From Myxococcota bacterium (lineage in GTDB: Bacteria; Myxococcota_A; Bradymonadia; UBA7976; UBA1532): a stretch of 64,000 nt of DNA. Position numbers and translations under genes: made by a program. Of this stretch, positions 32,111 through 40,505 are shown piece by piece. Within the stretch, counting starts at the first letter, position 1. Each line of letters opens with the position of its first letter. Under the pieces are notes generated by a model. It was not told the origin of the DNA. It ran no database searches and saw only the letters and a list, made by a program, of their open reading frames with translations. Location: the NCBI GenBank assembly GCA_963169045.1, contig CAUJDF010000014.1:124001-188000 (forward strand). The letters are read 5' to 3'.

Positions 32111-32984
32111 GGACCGCCAGCAGGATGGGGAGCTCGACCCAGGCGTGCACCGCCGCGAGCGCGCCGTAAGCGCGGCGCGCCCCGGCGAAGTCGTGCGCGA
32201 AGGCCGCGAGGCCGCCGGCGCCCGCCAGCGCGATGCCGGCGACGAGCCAGCGCGGCCACGCGCCCGGCTGGTAGCGCGGCAGGACGCGGATCACCGCCGC
32301 GTGGTGCATCCCCTGGGCGAAGGCGATCGCGGCGAAGGCGTGGAGCGCCCACGGCCGGTCGTGCAGCGCCGCCGGCAGGAACGCGCCGAGGTGCGCCGCC
32401 AGCGGGCCGGCGCCGAGCGGATCCAGCTCGGGCGCCGCCGGCAGCGCCGCCGTCCACAGTCGCCACGGCAGCCCGCTCGCGATCAGCAGCGGCAGCGCGA
32501 CGAACACCGCCAGGCCGAGCGCGAGGACGCGGCGCCGCCCGTCGGCCTCGGCGAGGAAGCCGAGCGGCGTGAGGTTGTGCAACACCGCGAAACACAAGAG
32601 GGTTTCGAGCGGGGCCAGCGCGGCGCCGCCGGCGACCGCCCCGACGAGCGCGAGGCCGACGACGACCGCCCCGGCGCCGCGCCGCGCGAGCGCCGGCAGC
32701 GCGACGGCCGCGAGGGCGCCCGCGAGCAGCAGCTCGGCCGCGGGCGGCGGGGACACGAGCCCGGCCGCCTGTGCGCCCCGCAGGCCGAGGACCGCGAACA
32801 GCAGGGCCGCGACCGCCGCGCGCGCGGCGGGCGCCGCCTGCGGCGCGAAGCGGGCGCCGACGTAGCGGAGCTCGGCGAGGACGTGCGGCAGGCCGAACAG
32901 CGCCAGCGTGCCGGTGTAGGTCGCGAGCGGCGCGGCGACGGCGGCGACGAACAGCGCCGCCACGAGGAGCGCGCCCGGGATCAC
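32055..32984 (-). CDS. multi-pass membrane protein, possibly Brp/Blh-like
   Basis: 309 residues from GTG at 32984, in GTGA overlap with the upstream gene. About eight hydrophobic helices. Histidines sit in positions that recall Brp/Blh carotene dioxygenases (LFGLPHVLAELRYV, CFAVLHNLTPLGFL, FAQGMHHAAVIRVLPR, AVHAWVEL). In that family His residues bind iron and cleave beta-carotene to retinal. The match is by motif spacing only and no carotenoid or rhodopsin gene is in the window, so an unrelated membrane protein is equally possible. The last 18 residues are encoded over the 3' end of the convergent gene. Confidence 0.6.
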   Translation of the reverse strand: MIPGALLVAALFVAAVAAPLATYTGTLALFGLPHVLAELRYVGARFAPQAAPAARAAVAALLFAVLGLRGAQAAGLVSPPPAAELLLAGALAAVALPALARRGAGAVVVGLALVGAVAGGAALAPLETLLCFAVLHNLTPLGFLAEADGRRRVLALGLAVFVALPLLIASGLPWRLWTAALPAAPELDPLGAGPLAAHLGAFLPAALHDRPWALHAFAAIAFAQGMHHAAVIRVLPRYQPGAWPRWLVAGIALAGAGGLAAFAHDFAGARRAYGALAAVHAWVELPILLAVLTPATARGRTTPRWRGTT

Positions 32985-33433
32985 CTGCGGCGGCGGCTGC
33001 GCGCGAGGCCGAAGGCGAGGAGGCCGCCGCCGAGGAGCGCACCGAGGCCGAGGCCGCCGGGCGCGCCGGGCGCGGCGAGGCAGCCGGTCTTCGTCGGCGG
33101 CGCGGTGGTGCCGGGGGCGGGCGCGGCGCTGCCGGGGGCGGGCGCGGCGCTGCCCGGCGGGGGCGGCGCGAACTGCCGCTGTTGGCTCGGCGGCGGCGGC
33201 GGCTCGCTCGGTGGCGGCGGCGCGCCGCCCTTGCAGCGCAGGCACGGGCTGCACACCGACCGCGGCGGCACGCCCTGGCTGTAGTCGTTGCGGCAGCACT
33301 CGGCGTCCTGGCAGGTGCCGCCGCTGCAGGCCGCGCCGCGCGCCTTGCCGTCACACTCGGCCTCGTCGGGCGCGATCACGTCGGCGAACGCCGCCGCCGG
33401 GAAGAGCCACATCAGCGTGAGGAGCTTGCGCAT
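32981..33433 (-). CDS. exported Cys-rich protein with MYXO-CTERM-like tail, 150 aa
   Basis: ATG at 33433 gives a signal peptide (LLTLMWLFPAAAFA). The mature part has a compact Cys cluster (about ten cysteines, CSGGTCQDAECCRNDYS, CSPCLRC), then a long Pro/Ala/Ser-rich stalk. The C-terminus is a Cys (TGC), a Gly/Leu helix and RSRRRR. This matches the MYXO-CTERM plan, in which a rhomboid/CAAX-like protease trims the tail and the Cys is lipidated for surface display. A short Cys-rich head on a Pro stalk suggests a surface presentation module. Coupled to the downstream membrane protein by GTGA. Confidence 0.75.
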   Translation of the reverse strand: MRKLLTLMWLFPAAAFADVIAPDEAECDGKARGAACSGGTCQDAECCRNDYSQGVPPRSVCSPCLRCKGGAPPPPSEPPPPPSQQRQFAPPPPGSAAPAPGSAAPAPGTTAPPTKTGCLAAPGAPGGLGLGALLGGGLLAFGLARSRRRR

Positions 33434-33522
33434 CCGCCGAGACTGCCCCACCGCCCCAGCCCTGACAATGATCCTGCGGGGCGGGCTGCCCCGGCGCGCT
33501 CCGCCCGGCAGCGCGCCGGGGT

Positions 33523-33537
33523 TGGCACGGCGGATGC
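33523..33537 (+). promoter_or_regulatory. sigma-54-like promoter for the hemerythrin gene
   Basis: TGGCACGGCGGATGC keeps GG and GC at the correct 10-nt spacing and the whole TGGCACG block; only one T of TTGC is replaced (ATGC). It lies 32 nt before the ATG at 33570. No TCAC repeats are seen at the 58-bp distance, so another activator would be needed. Confidence 0.6.
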
Positions 33538-33569
33538 CTCACGTCGCCGAAGACATCGGGAGGCGCCCC

Positions 33570-34031
33570 ATGCTCAACCCCATCGAGCTCCTCAAGGACG
33601 ATCACGAGAAGGTGAAGAAGCTCTTCGAGCAGATCGCCGACACGAGCAACCAGGCCGAAAAGACTCGGGAAAAGCTGTTCCTGACCATCGAGAGGGAGCT
33701 GCGCGTCCACACCACGATCGAAGAGGAGATCCTCTATCCGGCGCTGCGCCAGGCCGCGAAGAACGACGAGCAGCGCCGCCTCTACTTCGAGGCCGTCGAG
33801 GAGCACAAGGCCGTCGACCTGCTCCTCCCGAGCGTGCGCGAGGCCGCCTTCGGCACGAACGAGTTCGCGGCGAAGGTGAAGGTCCTCAAGGAGATCGTGG
33901 AACATCACGTCGAGGAGGAGGAGGGCGAGATGTTCCCGCTCGTGAAGAAGCTCTTCTCCCGCGAGCAGCTCGCGGAGCTCGGCGAGCGTCTCGACGCGCG
34001 CAAGAAGGAGCTCATGGCCGAAGGGAGCTGA
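33570..34031 (+). CDS. hemerythrin-like di-iron protein
   Basis: 153 residues from ATG at 33570, after GGGAGG. Four-helix HHE-type protein with the metal-ligand pattern DDHEKVKKLF (His12), RVHTTIEEEILYP (His47, Glu51), EEHKAVD and EHHVEEEEGEMFP. Hemerythrin-like proteins bind a di-iron centre and sense or carry oxygen or nitric oxide, or help iron-sulfur repair. No extra output domain. A sigma-54-like promoter precedes it, which would fit stress- or nitrogen-linked control. The metalloprotease gene starts 3 nt after its stop. Confidence 0.92.
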   Translation: MLNPIELLKDDHEKVKKLFEQIADTSNQAEKTREKLFLTIERELRVHTTIEEEILYPALRQAAKNDEQRRLYFEAVEEHKAVDLLLPSVREAAFGTNEFAAKVKVLKEIVEHHVEEEEGEMFPLVKKLFSREQLAELGERLDARKKELMAEGS

Positions 34032-34034
34032 GCG

Positions 34035-34859
34035 ATGCGGTGGCGCGGGCGCGCGCAGAGCCGGAACGTCGTCGACCGTCGCGGCAGGCGCGCGGCCGGC
34101 GCCATCGGCGGCGGGAGCATCCTGCTCGTGTTGCTGTACATGCTGCTCGGCGGCGATCCGACGGCGCTACTCGGCGGCGGCGGCCCCTCCGCGCCCCCCA
34201 CCGGGCAGCACGCCGCCGATCAGCGCGAGTTCGTGGGCGTCGTCCTCGCCGACACCGAGGACGTCTGGCACGCGCTCTTCCGCCAGTCGGGCGCCACCTA
34301 TCGCGAGCCGAAGCTGGTGCTCTTCACCGGCAGCGTCGCCTCCGCGTGCGGCTCGGCCTCGAGCGCCGTCGGCCCCTTCTACTGCCCCGCCGACGAGCAG
34401 GTGTACATCGACATGGACTTCTTCGAGGACCTGCAGCGCCGGCTCGACGCGGGCGGCGACTTCACGCAGGCCTACGTGATCGCGCACGAGGTCGGCCACC
34501 ACGTGCAGCACCTGCTCGGCACGAGCGGCCGGGTACAGGCGCAGCGGCAGCGGCTGAGCGAGACGGAGGGCAACCGCCTCTCGGTGCGCCTCGAGCTCCA
34601 GGCCGACTGCTTCGCCGGCGTCTGGGCGCACCAGACGCAGCGCCAGAAGCAGGTCCTCGAGGCCGGCGACATCGAGGAGGCGCTCAACGCCGCCGCCGCC
34701 ATCGGCGACGACCGCCTGCAGCGGCGCAGCGGCGGCCAGGTCGTGCCCGACTCGTTCACCCACGGCACCTCGGCGCAGCGGGCGGAGTGGTTCCGGCGCG
34801 GCTACGAGAGCGGCAACCCCGCCGCCTGCGACACCTTCGAGTCGCTCGGGCTCAGATGA
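34035..34859 (+). CDS. ypfJ: YpfJ/KPN_02809-type membrane zinc metallopeptidase
   Basis: 274 residues. One membrane helix at about 22-38 follows a basic N-terminus typical of this family ([17 protein letters not shown]). The zinc site is HEVGH at 151-155 in [18 protein letters not shown], with the downstream [12 protein letters not shown] block that supplies the third ligand. Cys pair [15 protein letters not shown] at 104-118. Members of this neutral zinc metallopeptidase family are usually 280-300 residues, so length is normal. Catalytic part predicted periplasmic. Substrate unknown. Probably cotranscribed with the hemerythrin gene, 3 nt upstream. Confidence 0.92.
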   Translation: MRWRGRAQSRNVVDRRGRRAAGAIGGGSILLVLLYMLLGGDPTALLGGGGPSAPPTGQHAADQREFVGVVLADTEDVWHALFRQSGATYREPKLVLFTGSVASACGSASSAVGPFYCPADEQVYIDMDFFEDLQRRLDAGGDFTQAYVIAHEVGHHVQHLLGTSGRVQAQRQRLSETEGNRLSVRLELQADCFAGVWAHQTQRQKQVLEAGDIEEALNAAAAIGDDRLQRRSGGQVVPDSFTHGTSAQRAEWFRRGYESGNPAACDTFESLGLR

Positions 34860-35418
34860 GGGGCGGCAGGTCGAGGCCGACGTAGATCTCGTCGAGCGGC
34901 AGCGCGATGCCGAGCGCCGAGAGCTGCACGTCGCCGGCGTCGGCGTGGACGGTGAGGATCCACTGTCCGCTGTCGAGCCGGCGGAAGTGCTCCACGAGGC
35001 GCCGCGTCTGCGCGACGAGGACGTACTCGGCGAGGTCCGGCAGACGGCGGTACTGGGCGAACTTCGCCCCGCGATCGAACGCCTCGGTCGACCCGGAGAG
35101 CACCTCGAACACGACCGTGGGGTTGAGCGCCGAGCGCCCGTCCTTGAGGTGCAGCCGGATGGGGCCCGAGACGACCGTCACGTCGGGACACGCGAAGAAC
35201 CCGGTCTCGGCCACGTGCACGCGCAGGTCGTGCTGGTACACGCGGCAGGGCTTGCCCTTGAGGCGGCTGCGGAGCTCGCCGCCGATGTTGGTGGCGATGA
35301 GGGCGTGCTCCGGCGACTCGGCGGCGATCGCGCGTCGCTCCTCGTGCTCGAGCTGCGCCGCCCGCTCGAAGGCCAGGTACTCCTCCTCGCTGAAGTTCGG
35401 GAAGTCCGCCCTGTTCAT
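34852..35418 (-). CDS. Uma2-family putative endonuclease (DUF820)
   Basis: 188 residues, ATG at 35418 with GGAGG upstream. The start [21 protein letters not shown] is typical of Uma2 proteins. The PD-(D/E)xK-like core is visible: [16 protein letters not shown] and [15 protein letters not shown]. These proteins share the restriction-endonuclease fold and are abundant in cyanobacteria and myxobacteria, often in paralog families; their biological role is not settled. Its last 8 bp overlap the end of the convergent metallopeptidase gene. Confidence 0.88.
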   Translation of the reverse strand: MNRADFPNFSEEEYLAFERAAQLEHEERRAIAAESPEHALIATNIGGELRSRLKGKPCRVYQHDLRVHVAETGFFACPDVTVVSGPIRLHLKDGRSALNPTVVFEVLSGSTEAFDRGAKFAQYRRLPDLAEYVLVAQTRRLVEHFRRLDSGQWILTVHADAGDVQLSALGIALPLDEIYVGLDLPPLI

Positions 35419-35479
35419 CACCGCCTCCGTCGTCGGATCATGGCCGAGCGCGCCCCCGGCGGTAAAGCGGCATCGGTGT

Positions 35480-36619
35480 TCACCTGAGGACGTCGCACAG
35501 CACGGCGATCTCGGCGGCGACACAAGCGTGCAGGTCGCCGCCCTCGAGCGCGGCGCGCTCCCGCTCGGGGATGACGCCCCAGGTGTACGTCTCGACCTCG
35601 AGGTGGGCCGAGGGCGCGGCGCGGACGGCGGCCTCCCACTCGGCGCGGGTCGTGCCGAGGCGCCCGTCGCCGCGCCACCAGATCGGCACGTGGAAGTGGC
35701 AGCGCCACGCCTCGGCGTCGAGCCACTCCGGCGCCGGGTCGCGCAGGTCGGGCAGGTCGAGCGCGCGCAGCAGCGAGCCGTCGCGGCGGCGGGCGACGAC
35801 CTGGTGCAGGTAGCGCGGCTCGTCGAAGCGCAACAGCGCGGCGCGGGCCTCGGGGTCGCCCGGGGTCGCGAGGTGCAGCGCGCTCGACACCTGGACCTTG
35901 CCGACGACGACGCCGGCGTCGGCGAGGCGCGCGAGGCTGTCGGCGGCGTCCTCGAAGTGGAGCGCCTGGTGGCAGCAGTCGTAGCAGAGGCCGAGGAAGT
36001 CGCGCTCGGCCGCCGTGCTCTGCAGGCGGCGCCCGAAGAAGCGGAGCGCGTCGTCGGTGGTCTCGAGCGTCGTCCACGGCTCGGGCTCCAGGCACAGCCG
36101 GACGCGCACGCCGGTCGCGGCGGCGATGTCGGCCAGCCCCTCGGCGGCCTGCCGCAGGTGCCCCGCCATGCGCGCCTCCGCCTCGTCGCCCGTCGCCACG
36201 CCGCGGAAGCAGCCCGACACGGTGCTGATCGTGCGCTCCGCCGGACCCGGCAGCGCCGCCAGCGCCCGCGCGAGCCGCAGCGTGTAGGCCACGCGCTCCG
36301 CCTCGAGCCACGACGGCGCGTACACCGCGGCCTTCACCGCGTCGGCGGCGAAGTCCCCGTACGGGAAGCCGTTCACCGTGAAGACGTAGAAGCCCTCGCG
36401 CTCGCACAGCACCGCCAGCGCACGGACGCGTGCCGGATCGGCGTCGAGCGTCGCCGCCGCTTCGTTGCCGAGGCGCAGTCCGAGCCCGAACGGCGCGTCC
36501 GGCGACACGCGCCGCTTCACCTCGGCCACGTGCCGCACGAGCGTGCCCTCGATCGCGTCGAGACCCTCGCCGGGGTGGACGTTCGTGCAGTAACCGACGT
36601 GCAGGTCACCGAGTCGCAT
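35480..36619 (-). CDS. eboE: EboE-like TIM-barrel metabolite-traffic protein
   Basis: 379 residues. The N-terminus GYCTNVHPGEG and PDAPFGLGLRLGNEAA match the EboE family, sugar-phosphate-isomerase-like TIM barrels encoded in eboABCDEF clusters that serve transport of specialised metabolites to the periplasm. Candidate metal or acid residues occur in VRLCLEPEPW, GLCYDCCHQALHF and HFHVPIWW. No other ebo gene is visible nearby, so this copy is separate from its usual cluster or the rest has been lost. ATG at 36619 is the only start that keeps the conserved N-terminus. It diverges from a small gene upstream of mutY with a 44-bp spacer. Confidence 0.75.
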   Translation of the reverse strand: MRLGDLHVGYCTNVHPGEGLDAIEGTLVRHVAEVKRRVSPDAPFGLGLRLGNEAAATLDADPARVRALAVLCEREGFYVFTVNGFPYGDFAADAVKAAVYAPSWLEAERVAYTLRLARALAALPGPAERTISTVSGCFRGVATGDEAEARMAGHLRQAAEGLADIAAATGVRVRLCLEPEPWTTLETTDDALRFFGRRLQSTAAERDFLGLCYDCCHQALHFEDAADSLARLADAGVVVGKVQVSSALHLATPGDPEARAALLRFDEPRYLHQVVARRRDGSLLRALDLPDLRDPAPEWLDAEAWRCHFHVPIWWRGDGRLGTTRAEWEAAVRAAPSAHLEVETYTWGVIPERERAALEGGDLHACVAAEIAVLCDVLR

Positions 36620-36663
36620 CGTTTTCCGTGCAGCCGTGGTTCACGTGCACAGTGTACCGGTTC

Positions 36664-37305
36664 ATGAACTTGCGACCTCAAGCGCCCACCCTGCCGGTGG
36701 TCCTCGGCCCCGAAGCCATCCAGCGCATCGCCGCCACCCTCGAGACGGTGGCGCCGGTGCTGCAGCACACCCAGTACCGCGTGCGGTCCGACGGCGGCAT
36801 CGACCTGTCCGACGGCGCCGGCGCAGAAGCGCTCGCCGCGCTGCGCGGCGCCGTCGAGCACGGGCTGCCGCCGCCGGTACGCGAGCAGATCGGGCGCCAC
36901 AGCGGCCTCGGCTGGGACGTGTTCTTCGGGCACGTCGTCGGCTTCTGGTTGCCGCAGCAGGGCACGCTCGGCTTCCTGCGCGCGCTCGTCGACCGCGCCG
37001 CGCTCCACGGCGTCGTGCTGGCGCTGCACTGGAACCGCGACCGCGTCGTGCCGGCCCAGCGCCTCCCCGCCGGCCTGGGGCCGCTCCTCTGGGGCGGCCT
37101 CGTCGGCGTGGCGCTCGGCGTGCTGCTCGTCCGCTGGCGGCCCTCCGACTCCATCCTCGGCCTGCTCGCGGTCGCCGCGGGCCTCGCCGTCGGTCGCGCG
37201 CTGCAGCGCACCACGACGCGGCGCCGCTGCGGCGACCGCCTGTGCCGCGCGCCCATCCCCGGCCGCGCCGCCGAGTGCCCGTCCTGCGGAGCGCGCGCCG
37301 CGTGA
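36664..37305 (+). CDS. hypothetical protein with membrane segment and C-terminal zinc ribbon
   Basis: 213 residues from ATG at 36664. N-terminal half soluble and helical/beta (HGLPPPVREQIGRH, WDVFFGHVVGFWLPQQG). Hydrophobic residues at about 139-181 form one or two membrane helices (LLWGGLVGVALGVLLV, ILGLLAVAAGLAVG). The last 26 residues hold two Cys pairs (CGDRLC, CPSCG) that look like a zinc ribbon. No family recognised. Stop overlaps mutY as GTGA, so it is probably translated together with mutY; a functional link to DNA repair is not implied. Confidence 0.7.
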   Translation: MNLRPQAPTLPVVLGPEAIQRIAATLETVAPVLQHTQYRVRSDGGIDLSDGAGAEALAALRGAVEHGLPPPVREQIGRHSGLGWDVFFGHVVGFWLPQQGTLGFLRALVDRAALHGVVLALHWNRDRVVPAQRLPAGLGPLLWGGLVGVALGVLLVRWRPSDSILGLLAVAAGLAVGRALQRTTTRRRCGDRLCRAPIPGRAAECPSCGARAA

Positions 37306-38309
37306 GGGACGCGCTGCTCGCCTGGTACGACACCCACCGCCGCGACCTGCCCTGGCGCCACACGCACGATCCGTGGGCCGTCTGGGTCTCGGAGGTCATG
37401 CTGCAGCAGACGCGCGTCGAGTCGGTGATCGGGTACTGGCAGCGCTTCCTCGCGCGCTTCCCGACGCCCGCGGCGCTCGCGGCGGCCCCGCTCGACGACC
37501 TGCTCGCGCTGTGGGCCGGCCTCGGCTACTACGCGCGCGCCCGCCACCTGCACCGCGCCGCGCAGCAGGTGGTCGAGCGGCACGGCGGCGAGATTCCCAA
37601 TGATCCCGAGGCCTTCGGCGCGCTCGCCGGCGTCGGTCGGTACACGTGCGGGGCGGTCCTCTCGATCGCGTTCGGGCGCGCGCTGCCGGTGGTCGACGGC
37701 AACGTGGAGCGCGTGCTCTGCCGCGTCGACCGCATCGAGGAGGACCCGCGCGCGCCCGCCGTCTCCCGCCGCCTGTGGGCGCAGGCGGCCGCCCTCGCGG
37801 ACGGGGAGCGGCCCGGCGACCTCAACCAGGCGCTCATGGAGCTTGGGGCCACCGTGTGCACGCCGCGCGCGCCGCGCTGCCTGCTCTGCCCCATCCGGTC
37901 GGCGTGTGGAGGCGCCGACGTCGCGGAGCGCCTGCCGCTCAAGGCGAAACGCGCCGCCCGGCGGACGGAGCACCGCGTCGCCGCCCTCGTCCGCGACGCG
38001 CGCGGCGTCTGGCTCGCGCGCCGCCCCGACGCCGGTCTGCTCGCCGGCCTGTGGGAGCTGCCCTCGGCCGACGGCCTCGACCCCGCCGCGCTCGGCCTGT
38101 TCGTGACCGGCGAGGCGCGTATCGTCGAGCACGCCTTCACGCACCGCCACTGGACGCTGCACGTCTACCCGGCCGAGGGCGTCCCCGCCGGCGCCGTCCA
38201 CGTGCCCTACGGCGCGCTTGCCGACGTCGCCCTGTGCGGCCCCGCGCTCAAGGCGCTGCGGGCGTTCGACGTGCCCGGCGCGCCCCGCCGTCGCGGCGCC
38301 GGCCGGTGA
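37302..38309 (+). CDS. mutY: A/G-specific adenine DNA glycosylase MutY
   Basis: 335 residues from a GTG that overlaps the upstream stop. Catalytic Glu31 in SEVMLQQT, helix-hairpin-helix around ALAGVGRYTCGAVLSIAFG with the catalytic Asp132 in VVDGNVERVLCR, and a complete [4Fe-4S] loop C186-x6-C193-x2-C196-x5-C202. The C-terminal NUDIX-like domain (about 220-325) contains the 8-oxoG recognition region (HRVAALVRDARGVWLARRP, FTHRHWTLHVYPAEG). It removes adenine mispaired with 8-oxoguanine in base-excision repair. Length is normal for a MutY. Flanked by unrelated small membrane-protein genes in a coupled trio. Confidence 0.96.
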   Translation: MRDALLAWYDTHRRDLPWRHTHDPWAVWVSEVMLQQTRVESVIGYWQRFLARFPTPAALAAAPLDDLLALWAGLGYYARARHLHRAAQQVVERHGGEIPNDPEAFGALAGVGRYTCGAVLSIAFGRALPVVDGNVERVLCRVDRIEEDPRAPAVSRRLWAQAAALADGERPGDLNQALMELGATVCTPRAPRCLLCPIRSACGGADVAERLPLKAKRAARRTEHRVAALVRDARGVWLARRPDAGLLAGLWELPSADGLDPAALGLFVTGEARIVEHAFTHRHWTLHVYPAEGVPAGAVHVPYGALADVALCGPALKALRAFDVPGAPRRRGAGR

Positions 38310-38788
38310 TCCGCTTCGTCGCCGGCGGCCTCGCGGCGCTCACCGTCACCGTGCTCGGCAAGTACATCCCGTTCTGCCCGCTCGGCCTGCCGCCGACCGC
38401 CGCGTTCGGCGTCGGCGTCGGCGTCGCGATCGCCGCCGGCGTCTGGGCGGCGGTCCGCCTCGGGTGGCGCGCCCTGCTCGTCGTCGCCGCGCTCGCCGCC
38501 GCGCTGCCCGGCCTGCACGCCGCCCGTCCGCGCGTCGAGCGCCTCGCGCACGCGCTGCTGATCGCCCTCAACGACGACCCGCTCGCTGATCCGACGAACC
38601 CGTTCCTCACCGTCGCCGTCGAGCGCCACCCCGACCGCACGCGGTTCGTGTTCTTCGACGAGCCGCTCGCCGGCGCCTCGTCGCTCGTCTACAGCGCCGA
38701 ATCGACGGCGGGGTTGCCGGAGGGCTCGGTCGACGTGCCGATCGTCTACGACGCGCACTGGTCCTGGCAGCAGGCCGAGCGGCTTTAG
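38306..38788 (+). CDS. hypothetical membrane protein, 160 aa
   Basis: GTG at 38306 overlaps the mutY stop (GTGA). Two or three hydrophobic helices in residues 1-72 (VAGGLAALTVTVLGKYIPFC, AAFGVGVGVAIAAGVWAAV, ALLVVAALAAALPGL), then a soluble C-terminal half with FLTVAVERHPDRTRFVFFDEPL and a Trp-rich end. No family recognised. It converges with the ABC ATPase gene, leaving 3 nt between stops. Confidence 0.65.
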   Translation: MIRFVAGGLAALTVTVLGKYIPFCPLGLPPTAAFGVGVGVAIAAGVWAAVRLGWRALLVVAALAAALPGLHAARPRVERLAHALLIALNDDPLADPTNPFLTVAVERHPDRTRFVFFDEPLAGASSLVYSAESTAGLPEGSVDVPIVYDAHWSWQQAERL

Positions 38789-38791
38789 TGC

Positions 38792-39799
38792 CTAGTTCGC
38801 GACGGCGGGCCGCTCCGCCTCTTCGATGGCCTCGACGCGGTCGCACGCCACCTGGTGCCGCCCGCCGAAGTCGCGCAGCTTCGGCACGTCGCGTTTGCAG
38901 GCCTCGGTCGCGTAGCGGCACCGCGTGTGGAAACGGCAGCCGGGGGGCGGGTCGATCGGCGTCGGCACGTCGCCCTCGAGCACGATGCGCGGCTTGCGGC
39001 GCCCCGGGTGGTCCGCCGGCACCGCGCTCAGCAGCGCGCGTGTGTACGGGTGCTTCGGATCGCGGAAGATCTCCTCGCGCGTCCCGATCTCGACGATCTG
39101 GCCGAGGTACATCACCGCCACGCGGTCGCAGAGGTGCTTCACCACCCCGAGGCCGTGCGAGATGAAGAGATACGAGAGCGAGAGGTCCTTCTGCAGGTCC
39201 TTGAGAAGATTGAGGATCTGGGCCTGCACCGACACGTCGAGCGCCGAGACCGGCTCGTCGCAGACGATGAACTTCGGCCGCGGGGCGAGCGCGCGCGCGA
39301 TGCCGATGCGCTGCCGCTGGCCGCCGGAGAACTCGTGCGGGTAGCGGTTGACGTAGTCGGGGTCGAGGCCGACGCGGTCGAGCAGGCGCTGGACCTCGCG
39401 GCGCACGGCGTCCTTGCCGCTGACCACGTTGTGGAGCTCGAGGGCCTCGCCGATGGTCTCGTGGACGGTGCGGCGCGGGTTCAGGCTGCTGGCCGGGTCC
39501 TGGAAGATGATCTGCATGTGCTGGCGCCATGGCCGGAGCTGGCGCCGCGTCAGGCCGCGGAGGTCGTGGCCCTCGAAGCGGATCTCGCCGCGCGTCGGCT
39601 CGATGAGGCGCAGGATGCAGCGGCCCGCCGTCGTTTTGCCGCAGCCGCTCTCGCCCACGAGGCCGAGCGCCTCGCCCGCCGCGACGTCGAGATCGACGCC
39701 GTCGACCGCCTGCACGTGTCCGACGACGCGCGGGATGACCCCGCGGCGAATCGGAAAGTGCTTGACCAGGCCGCGGACGCTCAGCAGCGGCTCGCTCAT
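38792..39799 (-). CDS. oligopeptide/dipeptide-type ABC transporter ATPase (OppF/DppF-like)
   Basis: 335 residues; ATG at 39799 follows GGAGG. Walker [10 protein letters not shown] (from 49), Q-loop [15 protein letters not shown], signature [15 protein letters not shown], Walker [14 protein letters not shown], switch His in [10 protein letters not shown]. The C-terminal oligopeptide-transporter extension is present, with cysteines of the type [14 protein letters not shown] that can bind a cluster in this family. It would energise peptide import as the F-type subunit together with a D-type ATPase, two permeases and a binding protein; none of these is in the window. Its partners must be encoded elsewhere. 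Confidence 0.92.
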   Translation of the reverse strand: MSEPLLSVRGLVKHFPIRRGVIPRVVGHVQAVDGVDLDVAAGEALGLVGESGCGKTTAGRCILRLIEPTRGEIRFEGHDLRGLTRRQLRPWRQHMQIIFQDPASSLNPRRTVHETIGEALELHNVVSGKDAVRREVQRLLDRVGLDPDYVNRYPHEFSGGQRQRIGIARALAPRPKFIVCDEPVSALDVSVQAQILNLLKDLQKDLSLSYLFISHGLGVVKHLCDRVAVMYLGQIVEIGTREEIFRDPKHPYTRALLSAVPADHPGRRKPRIVLEGDVPTPIDPPPGCRFHTRCRYATEACKRDVPKLRDFGGRHQVACDRVEAIEEAERPAVAN

Positions 39800-39851
39800 C
39801 GGGCCTCCGGAACCGAGAAGGGTCCCGGAGCATAGCAGAACCGCAGGGAAA

Positions 39852-40442
39852 TCAGCGTTCGGCGGGCGGGCGGCTCACCTGGACCCTCGCGCCGTCCTCG
39901 CCGGCGGCGCAGCGCAGGAGGACCGGTCTGTCCGCGCCCTCGTCGAGGGCGAGGCGCAGGACGAGCAGTCCGTCCTCGCGCGGCACGGCGCGCGCCAGCA
40001 GGCGCCCGTCGGCGTCGAAGGCGGCGAGCGTCGCCGATCCCGTCTCGACCTGCGCCAGGCCGACCATCGACTCGCCGGTGGTGCCGAGGAACCACCAGGC
40101 CTCTTCGTGGCGCTCGACGGTGGCCGCGACCGGCGTCCCAGTGAGCGCCCCGAGCCCGGCGGCATCGGGCGGGCGCCGCTGATCCGGCGGCACGAGGTTC
40201 CGGATCTCGCAGTCGGGATCGAAGTCCGGGGCGACGCAGTCGTCGCTGCAGGTCAGGTCGAGGTCGCAGCCCTGGTAGTCCTCGATCTCGGCCCACGCCG
40301 GGACGACGTGCCCCGTGGAAGGCCCGCCGGCGTCCGGGGCGCCGAACACGGCGCTGTCGACGTCGCCCGTGATCGGGTCGGAGCTGATGCCGCAGCCGGC
40401 GAACGCGAGCGCGACGATCGTCCCGATCCTGTGCATCCCCAT
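39852..40442 (-). CDS. hypothetical lipoprotein, 196 aa
   Basis: ATG at 40442 has GAGGTGG upstream; a second ATG 6 nt later is possible. Lipobox AFAGC at Cys17. A Cys-containing segment follows ([25 protein letters not shown]), similar to acidic calcium-type loops, and then a single beta-rich domain (about 100-190) with the pattern of pre-peptidase-C-like modules ([27 protein letters not shown]). No enzyme motif. Divergent from the kinase-FGE gene; 52 nt upstream of the ABC ATPase but not obviously linked to it. Confidence 0.7.
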   Translation of the reverse strand: MGMHRIGTIVALAFAGCGISSDPITGDVDSAVFGAPDAGGPSTGHVVPAWAEIEDYQGCDLDLTCSDDCVAPDFDPDCEIRNLVPPDQRRPPDAAGLGALTGTPVAATVERHEEAWWFLGTTGESMVGLAQVETGSATLAAFDADGRLLARAVPREDGLLVLRLALDEGADRPVLLRCAAGEDGARVQVSRPPAER

Positions 40443-40505
40443 GCCGGCCCACCTCGAAATACGGCATGCTGACCGTACTTTCACCGGCCGGATCCCCGCA
40501 AACCG

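Noticed and set aside
36641-36668. Operator-like repeats GTGCAC / GTGTAC and the palindrome GTTCATGAAC before the 213-aa gene
   Set aside because: The repeats are short and imperfect, the palindrome overlaps the start codon, and no regulator is nearby.
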